From Sulfitobacter brevis (GTDB taxonomy: Bacteria > Pseudomonadota > Alphaproteobacteria > Rhodobacterales > Rhodobacteraceae): a stretch of DNA of 64,000 nucleotides. The stretch covers positions 217,701 through 281,700 of the forward strand of contig NZ_FOMW01000006.1 in assembly GCF_900112755.1 (NCBI RefSeq), read 5' to 3'. The translations under genes were made by a program, and so were the position numbers. Below the pieces are notes generated by a model that saw only the letters and a program-made list of their open reading frames with translations, did no database searches and was not told the DNA's origin. Position 1 is the first letter of the stretch. Each line of letters begins with the position of its first letter. Of this stretch, positions 26,707 through 35,118 are shown one piece after another.

Positions 26707-27696
26707 ATGAAGAATTTGATCTGGATTATCATTGCGGCGGTGATCGCATTGACCGGCTATTGGCTGTGGTCCGGCCAGTCGCCCAAAGAGCTTGCATCAG
26801 AGGTTTCCGACGCTGTTGACGCGCCCGCTGCGTTGGAATCTGCCAGCGAGGCGGTTGGTGAGGCCGCGATCGTAGTCGGCGATGCGGTGGACAGTGTTGT
26901 TGATGCGGTTGACGGCGATGATGTCGTGGTGACCGACGAGACAGTCGTCGCGGGCGAGACGATGGCTGAAGGCACTGGTGATGCCACCGGTCCCGTGGAT
27001 GCGGGCCCGATCTCCGAAGATGTTGCTGTTAAAGCGCTTGAGGGGATTGAGCCTGTCGTGATCGAAGAAGTGACCGAAGCGGACACGGCGGAAACCACCG
27101 AACCTGCTTCCGATGGGACAAAAACTGTAGCGCCTGAAGCGTCGGAGCCCGAGACAGTAGCGCCAGTTGCGGCGGAGCCTGCTCCTGCGGAAGCGCAAAC
27201 CACAGAGGCTGCTCAGAATGATGCGACGGTTGCCACACCAGCAACGCCTTCTGCTTCTGACGCCGAGGTAGAGGAACCTGCACCAGCAGCGGACGCAACA
27301 ACCGAGACCGAAGCGGAGGCATCAGCGCCAACGACCGAAGCGACCGAGGCTGACACTGCACCTGAAGAAGCGACGCCATTGGCAGGTACGGCTACTGAAG
27401 GTTCGGATAGCCAAACAGCAACCGCAACCGAAGCAACCGCAACCGAAGCACCTGCAACCGAAGCAACCGCAACCGAAGCACCTGCAACCGAAGCACCTGC
27501 AACCGAAGCTGTGGCACCTGCGCAATTGTTCACGGTCGAAGGCTTCGATCTGGCGCAGGCAACTGCCTTTATCGAAGCGGCGGAACTGACGACGCTGGAA
27601 CGCACCACCTACATCAAATACCTCGGTGCGGCTCAGGAAAACCCCGAAGCTCTGGCGGCTTTGCTGGCGAAGGTACGGGTGGCGCTGGGTCTGTAA
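26707..27696 (+). CDS. Membrane-anchored Ala/Thr/Glu-rich repeat protein
   Basis: A 329-residue protein with an N-terminal transmembrane anchor (LIWIIIAAVIALTGYWLW), a long acidic, alanine/threonine/glutamate-rich disordered region, pentapeptide ATEAP repeats (about residues 240-268), and a C-terminal folded segment of about 60 residues (FTVEGFDLAQATAFIEAAEL, TYIKYLGAAQENPEALAALL). The tail is the only part likely to be globular, held away from the membrane by the linker. No known family is recognised. A strong hairpin closes the gene. Confidence 0.75.
   Translation: MKNLIWIIIAAVIALTGYWLWSGQSPKELASEVSDAVDAPAALESASEAVGEAAIVVGDAVDSVVDAVDGDDVVVTDETVVAGETMAEGTGDATGPVDAGPISEDVAVKALEGIEPVVIEEVTEADTAETTEPASDGTKTVAPEASEPETVAPVAAEPAPAEAQTTEAAQNDATVATPATPSASDAEVEEPAPAADATTETEAEASAPTTEATEADTAPEEATPLAGTATEGSDSQTATATEATATEAPATEATATEAPATEAPATEAVAPAQLFTVEGFDLAQATAFIEAAELTTLERTTYIKYLGAAQENPEALAALLAKVRVALGL
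27424..27510 (+). repeat. Six 15-bp tandem coding repeats
   Basis: The unit GCAACCGAAGCA plus a variable codon begins at 27424, 27439, 27454, 27469, 27484 and 27499. It codes for ATEA(T/P) and keeps the frame on copy-number change. Confidence 0.9.
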
Positions 27697-27719
27697 CCCG
27701 CGGCACAGCAAAATACGAA

Positions 27720-27753
27720 AAAAGGACCGCGCTCAAACGAGTGCGGTCCTTTT
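27720..27753. terminator. Bidirectional terminator before fpr
   Basis: AAAAGGACCGC and GCGGTCCTTTT form a perfect 11-base stem; the flanking genes converge here. Confidence 0.85.
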
Positions 27754-27801
27754 GCTTTTGGGGCACAGGCTTTCAGAAACCTGCAAAACTTTAGAAATCT
27801 T

Positions 27802-28650
27802 TCAGCCGACGAAGGCTTTTTCCACGACAAAGGTCTTGGGATCGGAATTTGCGCCTTCCTCTAGGCCGAAGCCCTCAAGAACCTTGGTGATGTCCTTGTT
27901 GAAGTCCAAACTGCCGCAGACCATCGCGCGGTCGGTTTCCGGCGTGATCGGCGGAATGCCCAGATCGGCAAAGACGCTGCCGACTTCCAGCAGATTGGTG
28001 ATCCGGCCCATCTTGGGGCTTTGTTCGCGCGTTGTGGTGGGGTAATAGCGGATTTTGGCGAGGTTTTCCGCGCCGATCAGCTCCTGCATCAGGTCGTCAG
28101 ATTGCAGGTTCTCGATCAGCTCGCGACCATAGGCCAACTCCGCCACATCGCGGACGGTGTGGGTGATCACAACCTCTTCGAACTTCTCATAGGTCTCCGG
28201 CTCGCGCAGCAGCGAAGCGAAGGGCGCAAAGCCGGTGCCGGTCGCGAAGAACCACAGCCGTTTGCCGGGCAGCAGCGCATCGTGCACCAGCGTGCCAACG
28301 GGCTTGGGCCGCAAAATCAGCTCGTCGCCCGCTTTGATGTGTTGCAACCGCGAGGTCAGTGGGCCGTCCTGCACCTTGACCGAATAGAACTCCAACTCGT
28401 CGTCCCAAGCGGGCGAGGCGATGGAATAGGCGCGCAGCAGCGGCTTTTGCTTGCCGGTCTCGGGGTGCGCTTCGCCCATCAGGCCGATCATCACAAACTC
28501 GCCCGAGCGGAACCGCAACGAGGCGGGCCGCGTCACCCGAAACGAGAACAGACGATCGGACCAATGTTTGACAGAGGTCACGGTCTGCGCGTCGGGCAGG
28601 GTCGGTACGGGTTTGGCGGTGATCTGGTTCACGGGGGTCGCTTCTGTCAT
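27802..28650 (-). CDS. fpr: Ferredoxin--NADP+ reductase
   Basis: A 282-residue FAD enzyme exchanging electrons between NADPH and ferredoxin or flavodoxin. It shows the FAD motif RAYSIASPAWDDELEF, the NADP motif FFATGTGFAPFASLL and the C-terminal MVCGSLDFNKDITKVLEGFG. At the end of the sulfate-assimilation block, it is a plausible electron source for sulfite reductase. The start MTEATPVNQITAK at 28650 is chosen by family length; the ribosome site is weak. Confidence 0.92.
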   Translation of the reverse strand: MTEATPVNQITAKPVPTLPDAQTVTSVKHWSDRLFSFRVTRPASLRFRSGEFVMIGLMGEAHPETGKQKPLLRAYSIASPAWDDELEFYSVKVQDGPLTSRLQHIKAGDELILRPKPVGTLVHDALLPGKRLWFFATGTGFAPFASLLREPETYEKFEEVVITHTVRDVAELAYGRELIENLQSDDLMQELIGAENLAKIRYYPTTTREQSPKMGRITNLLEVGSVFADLGIPPITPETDRAMVCGSLDFNKDITKVLEGFGLEEGANSDPKTFVVEKAFVG

Positions 28651-28711
28651 GTCAAATATCCGCAAGGCGGGCTTGCGGCCTCTACTTAAAGAAAGGAAGG
28701 GGCGAGGGCAA

Positions 28712-29110
28712 TCAGCCGCGCAACCGCGACTGGTAGTTGTGCTCTTGCCAGTTGGCGCGGGCCAGCCATTGCGGCTCGGTTTGGCGGGCGGCGAGGGCAT
28801 CATCGATCTCGACCTCGTCAAAGCCGCTGCGCCGCGCCATCGCGTATTGGTCAGCCAGCAGACGGCCGTGCGCCCGCAGGCGTCCCTGATAGCCGCGCAG
28901 GCGCAAGGCCCGCGCGATGGTAAAGCCGCGCCCGTCCGCCGAGGAGGGGAAATCGATGCGGATCATCTTGAGCCCCTCAAGCGCCACATCTTCGGGTTGG
29001 GTGTCGGACGGCAGGTGTAGTGCCACGCAATCGTTGGCGGCAGGCTGGGCGCAAAACCCACGGGTCCAGTCTTCGGTCACAAAACCTGTGTCGTTAATCA
29101 GTTGTGTCAT
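28712..29110 (-). CDS. DUF934 family protein
   Basis: A 132-residue protein of the DUF934 family, always found beside assimilatory sulfite reductase and APS reductase genes. Conserved segments are IRIDFPSSADGRGFTIARAL, LRLRGYQGRLRAHGRLLADQ and ARRSGFDEVEID. A perfect AGGAGG site precedes the start, which overlaps cysH by four bases. It probably assists sulfite or siroheme handling; the biochemical role is not established as far as I know. Confidence 0.9.
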   Translation of the reverse strand: MTQLINDTGFVTEDWTRGFCAQPAANDCVALHLPSDTQPEDVALEGLKMIRIDFPSSADGRGFTIARALRLRGYQGRLRAHGRLLADQYAMARRSGFDEVEIDDALAARQTEPQWLARANWQEHNYQSRLRG

Positions 29111-29850
29111 ATCGTGCCTCCTGTGCGGACCATTTTGCCATCGACAAAATGAATGCCGCATTCGTCTTTTTGCGTGTTGCGCCAACGGCCTGAGCGCGGG
29201 TCTTCACCTTCCGCCACTGGCGAGGTGCAGGGCGCGCAGCCGATGGAAGGATAGCCCCGTGCCACCAGCGGATGCCGTGGCAGGCGGTTTTCAGCGATAT
29301 AGTCGCCGATGTCAGACGCGTTCCAATAGGCCAGCGGATTGACCTTGATCCGAGCCGGCGCACCGGCGGGGGTCTCGACCTCGAAATGCTCCAATGCGGC
29401 GCGGGTGCCAGACTGGAAGCGTTTGCGCCCTGTGATCCAGCCGCCCACGTCCCGCAGGGCAGCATTCAGTGGTACGGTCTTGCGCAGCGCGCAGCAGGCA
29501 TCGGTATCGCGCTGGTGCAGATCATTCAGCGGGTCTTTCTCCGCCAAATCCGCGGCGCGCAGCAATCGCACATCGCGCAGGCCCAAGCGTTCGGTCAATT
29601 CCTGCTGATAGACAAGCGTCTCGGCAAACAGCATCTCGGTGTCGATAAACAAGACCGGCAGATTGCGCTCTACCATTGATGCCAGATGCAGCAGTGCCAC
29701 TGATTCCGCGCCAAAGCTGGAGACCAGCACGAGGTCCGGCACCTCTGCCACCGCCGCGCGCAGCACGTCGGTGGCAGAGTGGTGCCGCATCCGCGCGTTC
29801 AGGTCCGCGACCTTGGCGTTTAGATCGACAGTTGCATGATCAAGCGGCAT
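29107..29850 (-). CDS. cysH: Adenylyl-sulfate (APS/PAPS) reductase
   Basis: A 247-residue thioredoxin-dependent reductase giving sulfite. The P-loop-like SFGAESVALLHL, the FIDTEMLFAETL motif and the four cysteines of an iron-sulfur site (CCALRK and GCAPCTSPV) are present, followed by ECGIH with the catalytic cysteine. The CC..CXXC pattern marks the [4Fe-4S] APS-type enzyme. The open frame continues into the sulfite reductase gene, but the true start is 29850, overlapping the upstream gene by 11 bases. Confidence 0.93.
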   Translation of the reverse strand: MPLDHATVDLNAKVADLNARMRHHSATDVLRAAVAEVPDLVLVSSFGAESVALLHLASMVERNLPVLFIDTEMLFAETLVYQQELTERLGLRDVRLLRAADLAEKDPLNDLHQRDTDACCALRKTVPLNAALRDVGGWITGRKRFQSGTRAALEHFEVETPAGAPARIKVNPLAYWNASDIGDYIAENRLPRHPLVARGYPSIGCAPCTSPVAEGEDPRSGRWRNTQKDECGIHFVDGKMVRTGGTI

Positions 29851-31504
29851 TTGCCTGTGCTTCCGGATAAAGCGCGGCTTTGAACGGGGCGAGGCCCAGC
29901 CGGCGGTAGGTTTGCAAGAAGGTCTCGGCAGGCTCGGTGCGCAGATCAAGATAGGCCAGCACGATACGCTCGATCGCGGGCACGATCTGCTCGGCAGAGA
30001 AACCGGGACCCGCACGCTCCCCGATGGTCGCGTCTTCGGTACCGTCGCCGCCCAGCGTGATCTGGTAGTTCTCCACGCCTGCACGGTCGAGGCCCAGGAT
30101 ACCGATATGGCCGACGTGATGGTGCCCGCAAGCATTGATGCAGCCCGAGATTTTGATCTTTAGCGGGCCGACGTCATGCTCCAGCTTCAGCTCATCAAAG
30201 CGGAGGGCAATCTCCTGCGCAATCGGGATCGAGCGGGCCGTTGCCAGCGCGCAGTAATCCATGCCGGGGCAGGCGATGATATCGCTGATCAGCCCGATAT
30301 TGGCGGTGCCTAGGCCTGCCGCTTTCAATGCTGCATAGACCGAGGGCAGATCGCCGCGATGCACGTGCGGCAGGATCACGTTCTGCTCGTGGCTGATGCG
30401 CAATTCATCATGGCCATAGCGCTTTGCCAGATCAGCCATCAGACGCATTTGCGCCGAGGACGCATCCCCCGGTGTCGCGCCATGTGCCTTGAGGCTGATC
30501 GAGACGATGCCGTAGCCATCAGCGCGGTGCGCGGCGACATTGGTATCGGCCCAACTGCGGAACAGCGGATCATGCTGATAGGCGTTGTGATAGGGCGCCT
30601 CGCTCGCGGTTTTGAACGCGGGTGTGGCAAAATCGGCCTCGATGCGCGCCAGCATCTGCTGGTCGACGCCGCCAAAGCTCTCGCGGATCAGGGCAAAACG
30701 TTCTTCTACACGGACGCGGATGTCCTCGATACCGTTCTCGTGCACGGTAATCTTGATGCGCGCCTTATACTTGTTATCGCGCCGACCCAGCAGGTTATAA
30801 ACGCTGACAATGGCTTCGAGATAGGGCAGCAGCTCGGCTTGCGGCAGGAAGTCCCGCAGCACTTTGCCGATCATTGGCGTGCGGCCAAGGCCACCGCCCA
30901 CGATCACCTCATATCCGGCCTCGCCATCGCGTTTGACCATGCGCAACCCGATGTCATGTGCCTTGGTCACGGCGCGGTCATTGGGCGATCCGGTTACGGC
31001 GACCTTGAACTTGCGCGGCAGGAACTGAAATTCGGGGTGGTCGGTGGACCATTGACGGATCAGCTCGGCCACAGGGCGCGGGTCGGCGATCTCGTCACCT
31101 GCGGCACCGGCAAAATGGTCTGCCGTCACGTTGCGGATGGTATTGCCCGAGGTCTGGATCGCATGCATGTCCACTTCGGCCAGCGCATCGAGCATATCGG
31201 GCACATCGCGCAGTTGCGGCCAGTTGTACTGGATGTTCTGCCGCGTGGTGAAATGGCCATAGCCCTTGTCCCACTTGTCCGCGATCTCAGCGAGCTTGTG
31301 CATTTGGCGGCTGTTGAGTGTGCCGTATGGGATCGCCACGCGCAGCATATAGGCGTGCAGCTGCAGGTAGAGCCCGTTCATCAGGCGCAGCGGTTTAAAC
31401 TCGTCCTCGGTCAGCGCGCCATCAATACGGCGCTCGACCTGTGCGCGGAACTGGGCGTTGCGTTCTTTAAGGAAGGCATCATCGAAATCGGTATAGTGGT
31501 ACAT
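29840..31504 (-). CDS. cysI: Sulfite reductase hemoprotein (nitrite/sulfite reductase family)
   Basis: A 554-residue siroheme/[4Fe-4S] enzyme reducing sulfite to sulfide. Two ferredoxin-like half-domains are seen (GHFTTRQNIQYNWPQL, TSGNTIRNVTADHFAG), and the cofactor motif is CPGMDYCALA plus CINACGHHHVGH. The surrounding cysH, cysG and DUF934 genes favour sulfite over nitrite as substrate. The start overlaps the DUF2849 stop by one base. Confidence 0.93.
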   Translation of the reverse strand: MYHYTDFDDAFLKERNAQFRAQVERRIDGALTEDEFKPLRLMNGLYLQLHAYMLRVAIPYGTLNSRQMHKLAEIADKWDKGYGHFTTRQNIQYNWPQLRDVPDMLDALAEVDMHAIQTSGNTIRNVTADHFAGAAGDEIADPRPVAELIRQWSTDHPEFQFLPRKFKVAVTGSPNDRAVTKAHDIGLRMVKRDGEAGYEVIVGGGLGRTPMIGKVLRDFLPQAELLPYLEAIVSVYNLLGRRDNKYKARIKITVHENGIEDIRVRVEERFALIRESFGGVDQQMLARIEADFATPAFKTASEAPYHNAYQHDPLFRSWADTNVAAHRADGYGIVSISLKAHGATPGDASSAQMRLMADLAKRYGHDELRISHEQNVILPHVHRGDLPSVYAALKAAGLGTANIGLISDIIACPGMDYCALATARSIPIAQEIALRFDELKLEHDVGPLKIKISGCINACGHHHVGHIGILGLDRAGVENYQITLGGDGTEDATIGERAGPGFSAEQIVPAIERIVLAYLDLRTEPAETFLQTYRRLGLAPFKAALYPEAQANAA

Positions 31505-31803
31505 CAGAATTGCTCCTGTTTGCCGTGGGCGTAGTTGGACGGGCCCTTGGCACGAAAGGCTTCGCGGAAATGGGCGGGCTGGGCTTTGCCGTCGGCCACC
31601 TTGACGTCGGCGAGATAGGCCCCAACGACGGTGGCGACTTCGGCGCTGGCCTCGATCAACTGCAACTCGGCGTCGGCTTCATCGGTGAGGATCTCGGCCT
31701 GAGAAAGATCGCGGGTCCAGCCTGCGGCGGCCGTGCGGTAGATCACGTCGCCTTCCAAAAGCGCATTGGCGGTGAGGACTTTGGGGGTGAAAGGTTTGGG
31801 CAT
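31504..31803 (-). CDS. DUF2849 family protein
   Basis: A 99-residue protein, PFTPKVLTANALLEGDVIYR and WTRDLSQAEILTDE, of the DUF2849 family that sits between cysG and sulfite reductase in many alphaproteobacteria. Overlaps both neighbours by one base. Probably a small accessory protein of sulfite reductase; function inferred only from this constant position. Confidence 0.88.
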   Translation of the reverse strand: MPKPFTPKVLTANALLEGDVIYRTAAAGWTRDLSQAEILTDEADAELQLIEASAEVATVVGAYLADVKVADGKAQPAHFREAFRAKGPSNYAHGKQEQF

Positions 31804-33197
31804 TATGCAAATTCCTCAAGTCTGAGATCGGTGGAAGCCGCCGCCGCCGCGCGGGGGGCAAGGCCGTAAAACATCAAGGCAGGGCCGGAGAATTCCGCCG
31901 CGGCAAGATCGGTGGCCAGACAGTCCAGCGTGGTGGCCAGAATGCGCTGTTCGGGGCGGGAGGCGTGTTCGATCACGGTTACGGGGGTGGCCCGCTCGGC
32001 GCCGTGCATGATCAACCGGCCCTGCACAAAACGCGCGGATTTCTTGCCCATATAGATCGCAGCGACCTCATTCGGGCGGGCAAGGGCGGCCCAGTCGTGA
32101 TCGGCAAAGCCTTGCATGTCGTGGCCAGTGAGAAACCGCACGGAGGCATTGCGTCCGCGCCGCGTCAGGCTCTGGCCAATGCTGGCCACGGCGGCAGACG
32201 CCGAAGTAATCCCCGGCACGATATGCCAACCGATGCCATGGGCGTCGACCGCGTCAATCTCTTCATCGAGACGGCCAAACACAGTGGCATCGCCCGATTT
32301 CAGCCGCACAACCTGCGCACCCGCCAGACCGTGTTCGATCAACAGATCGTTAATCGTTTCTTGCGAGGTCGAGGGGCCAAAGCCCTCCTTGCCCACATCA
32401 ATCATCGTGGCCTCACGGCGGGCAAGCTCAAGTATCTCGGGGCTGATCAGCCGGTCATAGATGACCACATCGGCCTCGTCCAAAGCGCGGCGGGCCTTGA
32501 GCGTCAAAAGCTCCGGATCGCCCGGACCGCCGCCAACAAAAGCGACGTGGCCCGCTCGTGTACTGCGGGTCAGATGTGCGTCGAGCAGGGCATCCAACGC
32601 GGGGCGCACAGCCTCTTGGCCCTCCTGAACCGCACGCGGGCCGGAGGTGAAATAATAATCGCGCCAGAAATCGCGGCGTGCGCGGCCAAAGGGCAGCGCA
32701 TCGGCGAGGTGACGAAAGCCTTTCCCGATCCGCGCCAGCGTGCCCAAAGTGCTGGGTAGGCGTTCTTCAAGATCGGCCTTGATCGCGCGCGCCAACACAG
32801 GCGCCGCCCCTTCGGTGCCGATGGCAATGGTCACCGGATCGCGGTCGACAATGGCGGGGGTGATAAAGGCGCTGTCGTGCAGGTTATCGACGATATTCAC
32901 CAACGCCCCTTCGGCACGCCCAATCGCGGCAGTGCGGGCATCTTCGGTCGCGTTCTCGTCGGCCGCATAGAACAGTGCCGTACCAGTCACGTCACCCGAT
33001 GCGAGGGAGCGAGCATGGTGGGTCAACTTGCCTGCCGCCGCCCAAACAGTGATCTCAGGCGCTGCATCAACGGCGAAGACCTCGATCCGCGCTTGGGTCT
33101 TCAGCAACAGCCGCAGCTTGGCCAATGCCGCATCACCGCCACCGGACAGCACAATGCGCTGGCCTTTGGTGGAAAGAAAAATTGGAAAATGATCCAT
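31803..33197 (-). CDS. cysG: Siroheme synthase (CysG)
   Basis: A 464-residue trifunctional enzyme making siroheme for the sulfite reductase downstream. The N-terminal third is the NAD-dependent precorrin-2 dehydrogenase/ferrochelatase (FPIFLSTKGQRIVLSGGGDAAL; LVNIVDNLHDSAFITPAIVD), the C-terminal part is uroporphyrinogen-III C-methyltransferase (GHVAFVGGGPGDPELLTLKA; VVRLKSGDATVFGR; VPGITSASAA). The gene leads the minus-strand block; a large palindrome lies about 33 bases before its start. Confidence 0.95.
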   Translation of the reverse strand: MDHFPIFLSTKGQRIVLSGGGDAALAKLRLLLKTQARIEVFAVDAAPEITVWAAAGKLTHHARSLASGDVTGTALFYAADENATEDARTAAIGRAEGALVNIVDNLHDSAFITPAIVDRDPVTIAIGTEGAAPVLARAIKADLEERLPSTLGTLARIGKGFRHLADALPFGRARRDFWRDYYFTSGPRAVQEGQEAVRPALDALLDAHLTRSTRAGHVAFVGGGPGDPELLTLKARRALDEADVVIYDRLISPEILELARREATMIDVGKEGFGPSTSQETINDLLIEHGLAGAQVVRLKSGDATVFGRLDEEIDAVDAHGIGWHIVPGITSASAAVASIGQSLTRRGRNASVRFLTGHDMQGFADHDWAALARPNEVAAIYMGKKSARFVQGRLIMHGAERATPVTVIEHASRPEQRILATTLDCLATDLAAAEFSGPALMFYGLAPRAAAAASTDLRLEEFA

Positions 33198-33229
33198 GCT
33201 GCGACCCGTTTGTCTGGTTTACTTGAGAT

Positions 33230-33257
33230 GCAATATAGGAAATATTCCCGATATTGC
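33230..33257. promoter_or_regulatory. Large palindromic operator between cysG and the Lrp gene
   Basis: A 28-base near-perfect palindrome (24 of 28 positions): GCAATAT, then GG, a central AATATT, CC and ATATTGC. It is A+T rich in a GC-rich genome and lies between divergent promoters, as expected for the Lrp/AsnC protein encoded next to it. Confidence 0.65.
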
Positions 33258-33341
33258 GCTAGATAGGCGCATAGATAAGAATAAGCGTTCCAATGTATCC
33301 GCAATGCAGAACATTGGGCCCTGAAAGAGGAAGTACGTAGG

Positions 33342-33803
33342 ATGAGCGTTCGGATAGATGAGACAGACCGGAAAATTCTGGCAGAGCTACAACGCGACGC
33401 CAGCCAGTCACTGGACGATATTGCCAAGAATGTCGGCTCTTCCAAGACCCCGGTATGGAACCGGATTCGCAAATTGCGCGAGGCGGGAGTGATCGGCCAG
33501 CACACGGTAATGCTCGACGCCGAGGCGCTGGGGTTCGAGGCCTGCTTCTTCGTGTTGATCCGCACGTCCGAGCATGAGGCAGACTGGCAGGCAAAATTTC
33601 TCAAAGCCCTGAAAGACCGCCCCGAGGTGCAAGAAGCCCACCGCCTTGCAGGCGATATCGACTATATCCTGAAGGTCCGCGTCAAGAACGCCCGCGCCTA
33701 CGACGCCTTCTATCAGGCGCTGATCTCAGAGGTCAGGGTCCACAACGTCACCGCACTCCTGTCGATGGAAGAAATTAAATCCACCGTCATGCTGCCGCTC
33801 TGA
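33342..33803 (+). CDS. Lrp/AsnC family regulator of the sulfate-assimilation block
   Basis: A 153-residue regulator: N-terminal helix-turn-helix (IDETDRKILAELQRDASQSL; DDIAKNVGSSKTPVWNRIRK) and a C-terminal RAM domain (EAHRLAGDIDYILKVRVKNA). It is divergent from cysG with 144 bases between, containing the palindrome at 33230-33257. Control of cysG-cysH and of itself is inferred; the ligand is not known but an amino acid or sulfur metabolite would suit. Confidence 0.92.
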   Translation: MSVRIDETDRKILAELQRDASQSLDDIAKNVGSSKTPVWNRIRKLREAGVIGQHTVMLDAEALGFEACFFVLIRTSEHEADWQAKFLKALKDRPEVQEAHRLAGDIDYILKVRVKNARAYDAFYQALISEVRVHNVTALLSMEEIKSTVMLPL

Positions 33804-33884
33804 CCAAACCCAAATTTCATTGTGCAAGAAAAACTCCCGCCGGAGGCTCCCGCACCATCCAAGTGGTCCAGCCGCACGCGGCCC

Positions 33885-35060
33885 CTAGCGAACCACCATC
33901 AACCGATCAAGCTTGTGAAAATGATAGCTGTCCGCATAGCGCGGCGCCTCAGCCAATTGCATCTCCGGCATTGCGGCAAATAAAGCAGGCAGGGCGATCT
34001 GCATCTCCAACCGCGCCAGTGGCGCCCCGACACAGAAATGCAGCCCGCCGCCAAAGGCCGCATGGGCCTTCGCAGGGCGCGCGGGATCAAAGCGGTCGGG
34101 ATCGGCAAAGGCCGTGGGGTCACGCCCTGCCGCGCCCAATACCAGCGCGATCTCTTCCCCCGCCTTCAGGGTGATCTCGCCAATCTGCATGTCCTGCCCT
34201 GCAAAACGGGTAAAGACATGCAAGGGCGGATCGAACCTCAGCAATTCCTCTACCGTCGCGGCGACATTTTCAGGCGCGAGCGCGGCACCGGGCGTTTGAT
34301 GCTCCAACAGGCATTTCACGCTGTTGCCAAGTGCGTGGACCGTTGCCTCATGCCCTGCGTTCAACAGCAAGATGCAGGTGCCGATCAATTCGTCGGTATC
34401 AAGCTTTTCGCCGTCTTCCTCCGCCGCAATCAGATGGGTGATCAGATCATCGGCAGGGGTGGTGCGGCGCTGTTCGATATAGGCGCGCAGGAAGGCACTG
34501 AACTCGACCGCAGCCGTATTGGCCGCGACTTCGATACTGCGGTCACGTCCCGTCTGGTACATCGCCACCATGGCATTCGACCAGCGCAGCAGATCAGGCC
34601 AGATGTTCTCTGGCACGCCCAACAGCCGCGCGATAATGCGCACCGGCAGTTGAGTGCAGAACGCGGGGATCAAATCAAAAGGCTCGTCTGGCAGCTTCGC
34701 AATCAACTCGGCTGTCACAGCCTCTATATCAGGGCGCAGGGCAGCGATACGGCGCGAGGTGAAGGCGCGCAGCACAAGGCCCCGCAGGCGGGTATGGCGC
34801 GGAGGCTCCAACTCGAGCATCGAGTTGCGTTCGGTTACGGCCCAAGCGGCCAAATGGGCAGGATAATTGTGCGGGACGGGCGGCTCGCGACCCAGCGACC
34901 GGTCACGCAGCAGCGCTTGCACCGTTGCTGCGTCAAAGGCTGCCAACATGCCATAGTCTTGCCAATAGAGCACAGGGCCATCAGCGCGGACTTTGGCATA
35001 GGCCGGATAGGGGTTTTGCACAAAATCGGGATCGCGGGGCGAGAGGGAAAGCGTTTTCAT
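33885..35060 (-). CDS. Cytochrome P450
   Basis: A 391-residue soluble bacterial P450 monooxygenase. The I-helix oxygen-binding motif is AGHEAT, the K-helix ExxR is EELLR, and the heme loop reads FGGGLHFCVGAPLARLE with the axial cysteine. The start MKTLSLSPRDPDF (35060) leaves about 60 bases to the divergent histidine kinase. Substrate unknown; no dedicated ferredoxin gene is adjacent. Confidence 0.93.
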   Translation of the reverse strand: MKTLSLSPRDPDFVQNPYPAYAKVRADGPVLYWQDYGMLAAFDAATVQALLRDRSLGREPPVPHNYPAHLAAWAVTERNSMLELEPPRHTRLRGLVLRAFTSRRIAALRPDIEAVTAELIAKLPDEPFDLIPAFCTQLPVRIIARLLGVPENIWPDLLRWSNAMVAMYQTGRDRSIEVAANTAAVEFSAFLRAYIEQRRTTPADDLITHLIAAEEDGEKLDTDELIGTCILLLNAGHEATVHALGNSVKCLLEHQTPGAALAPENVAATVEELLRFDPPLHVFTRFAGQDMQIGEITLKAGEEIALVLGAAGRDPTAFADPDRFDPARPAKAHAAFGGGLHFCVGAPLARLEMQIALPALFAAMPEMQLAEAPRYADSYHFHKLDRLMVVR

Positions 35061-35118
35061 GGCGCCACAAAGCGCAGGGGCACTGGTCAATGCAAGGGGG
35101 CATGTGCAATCTGGCCCG

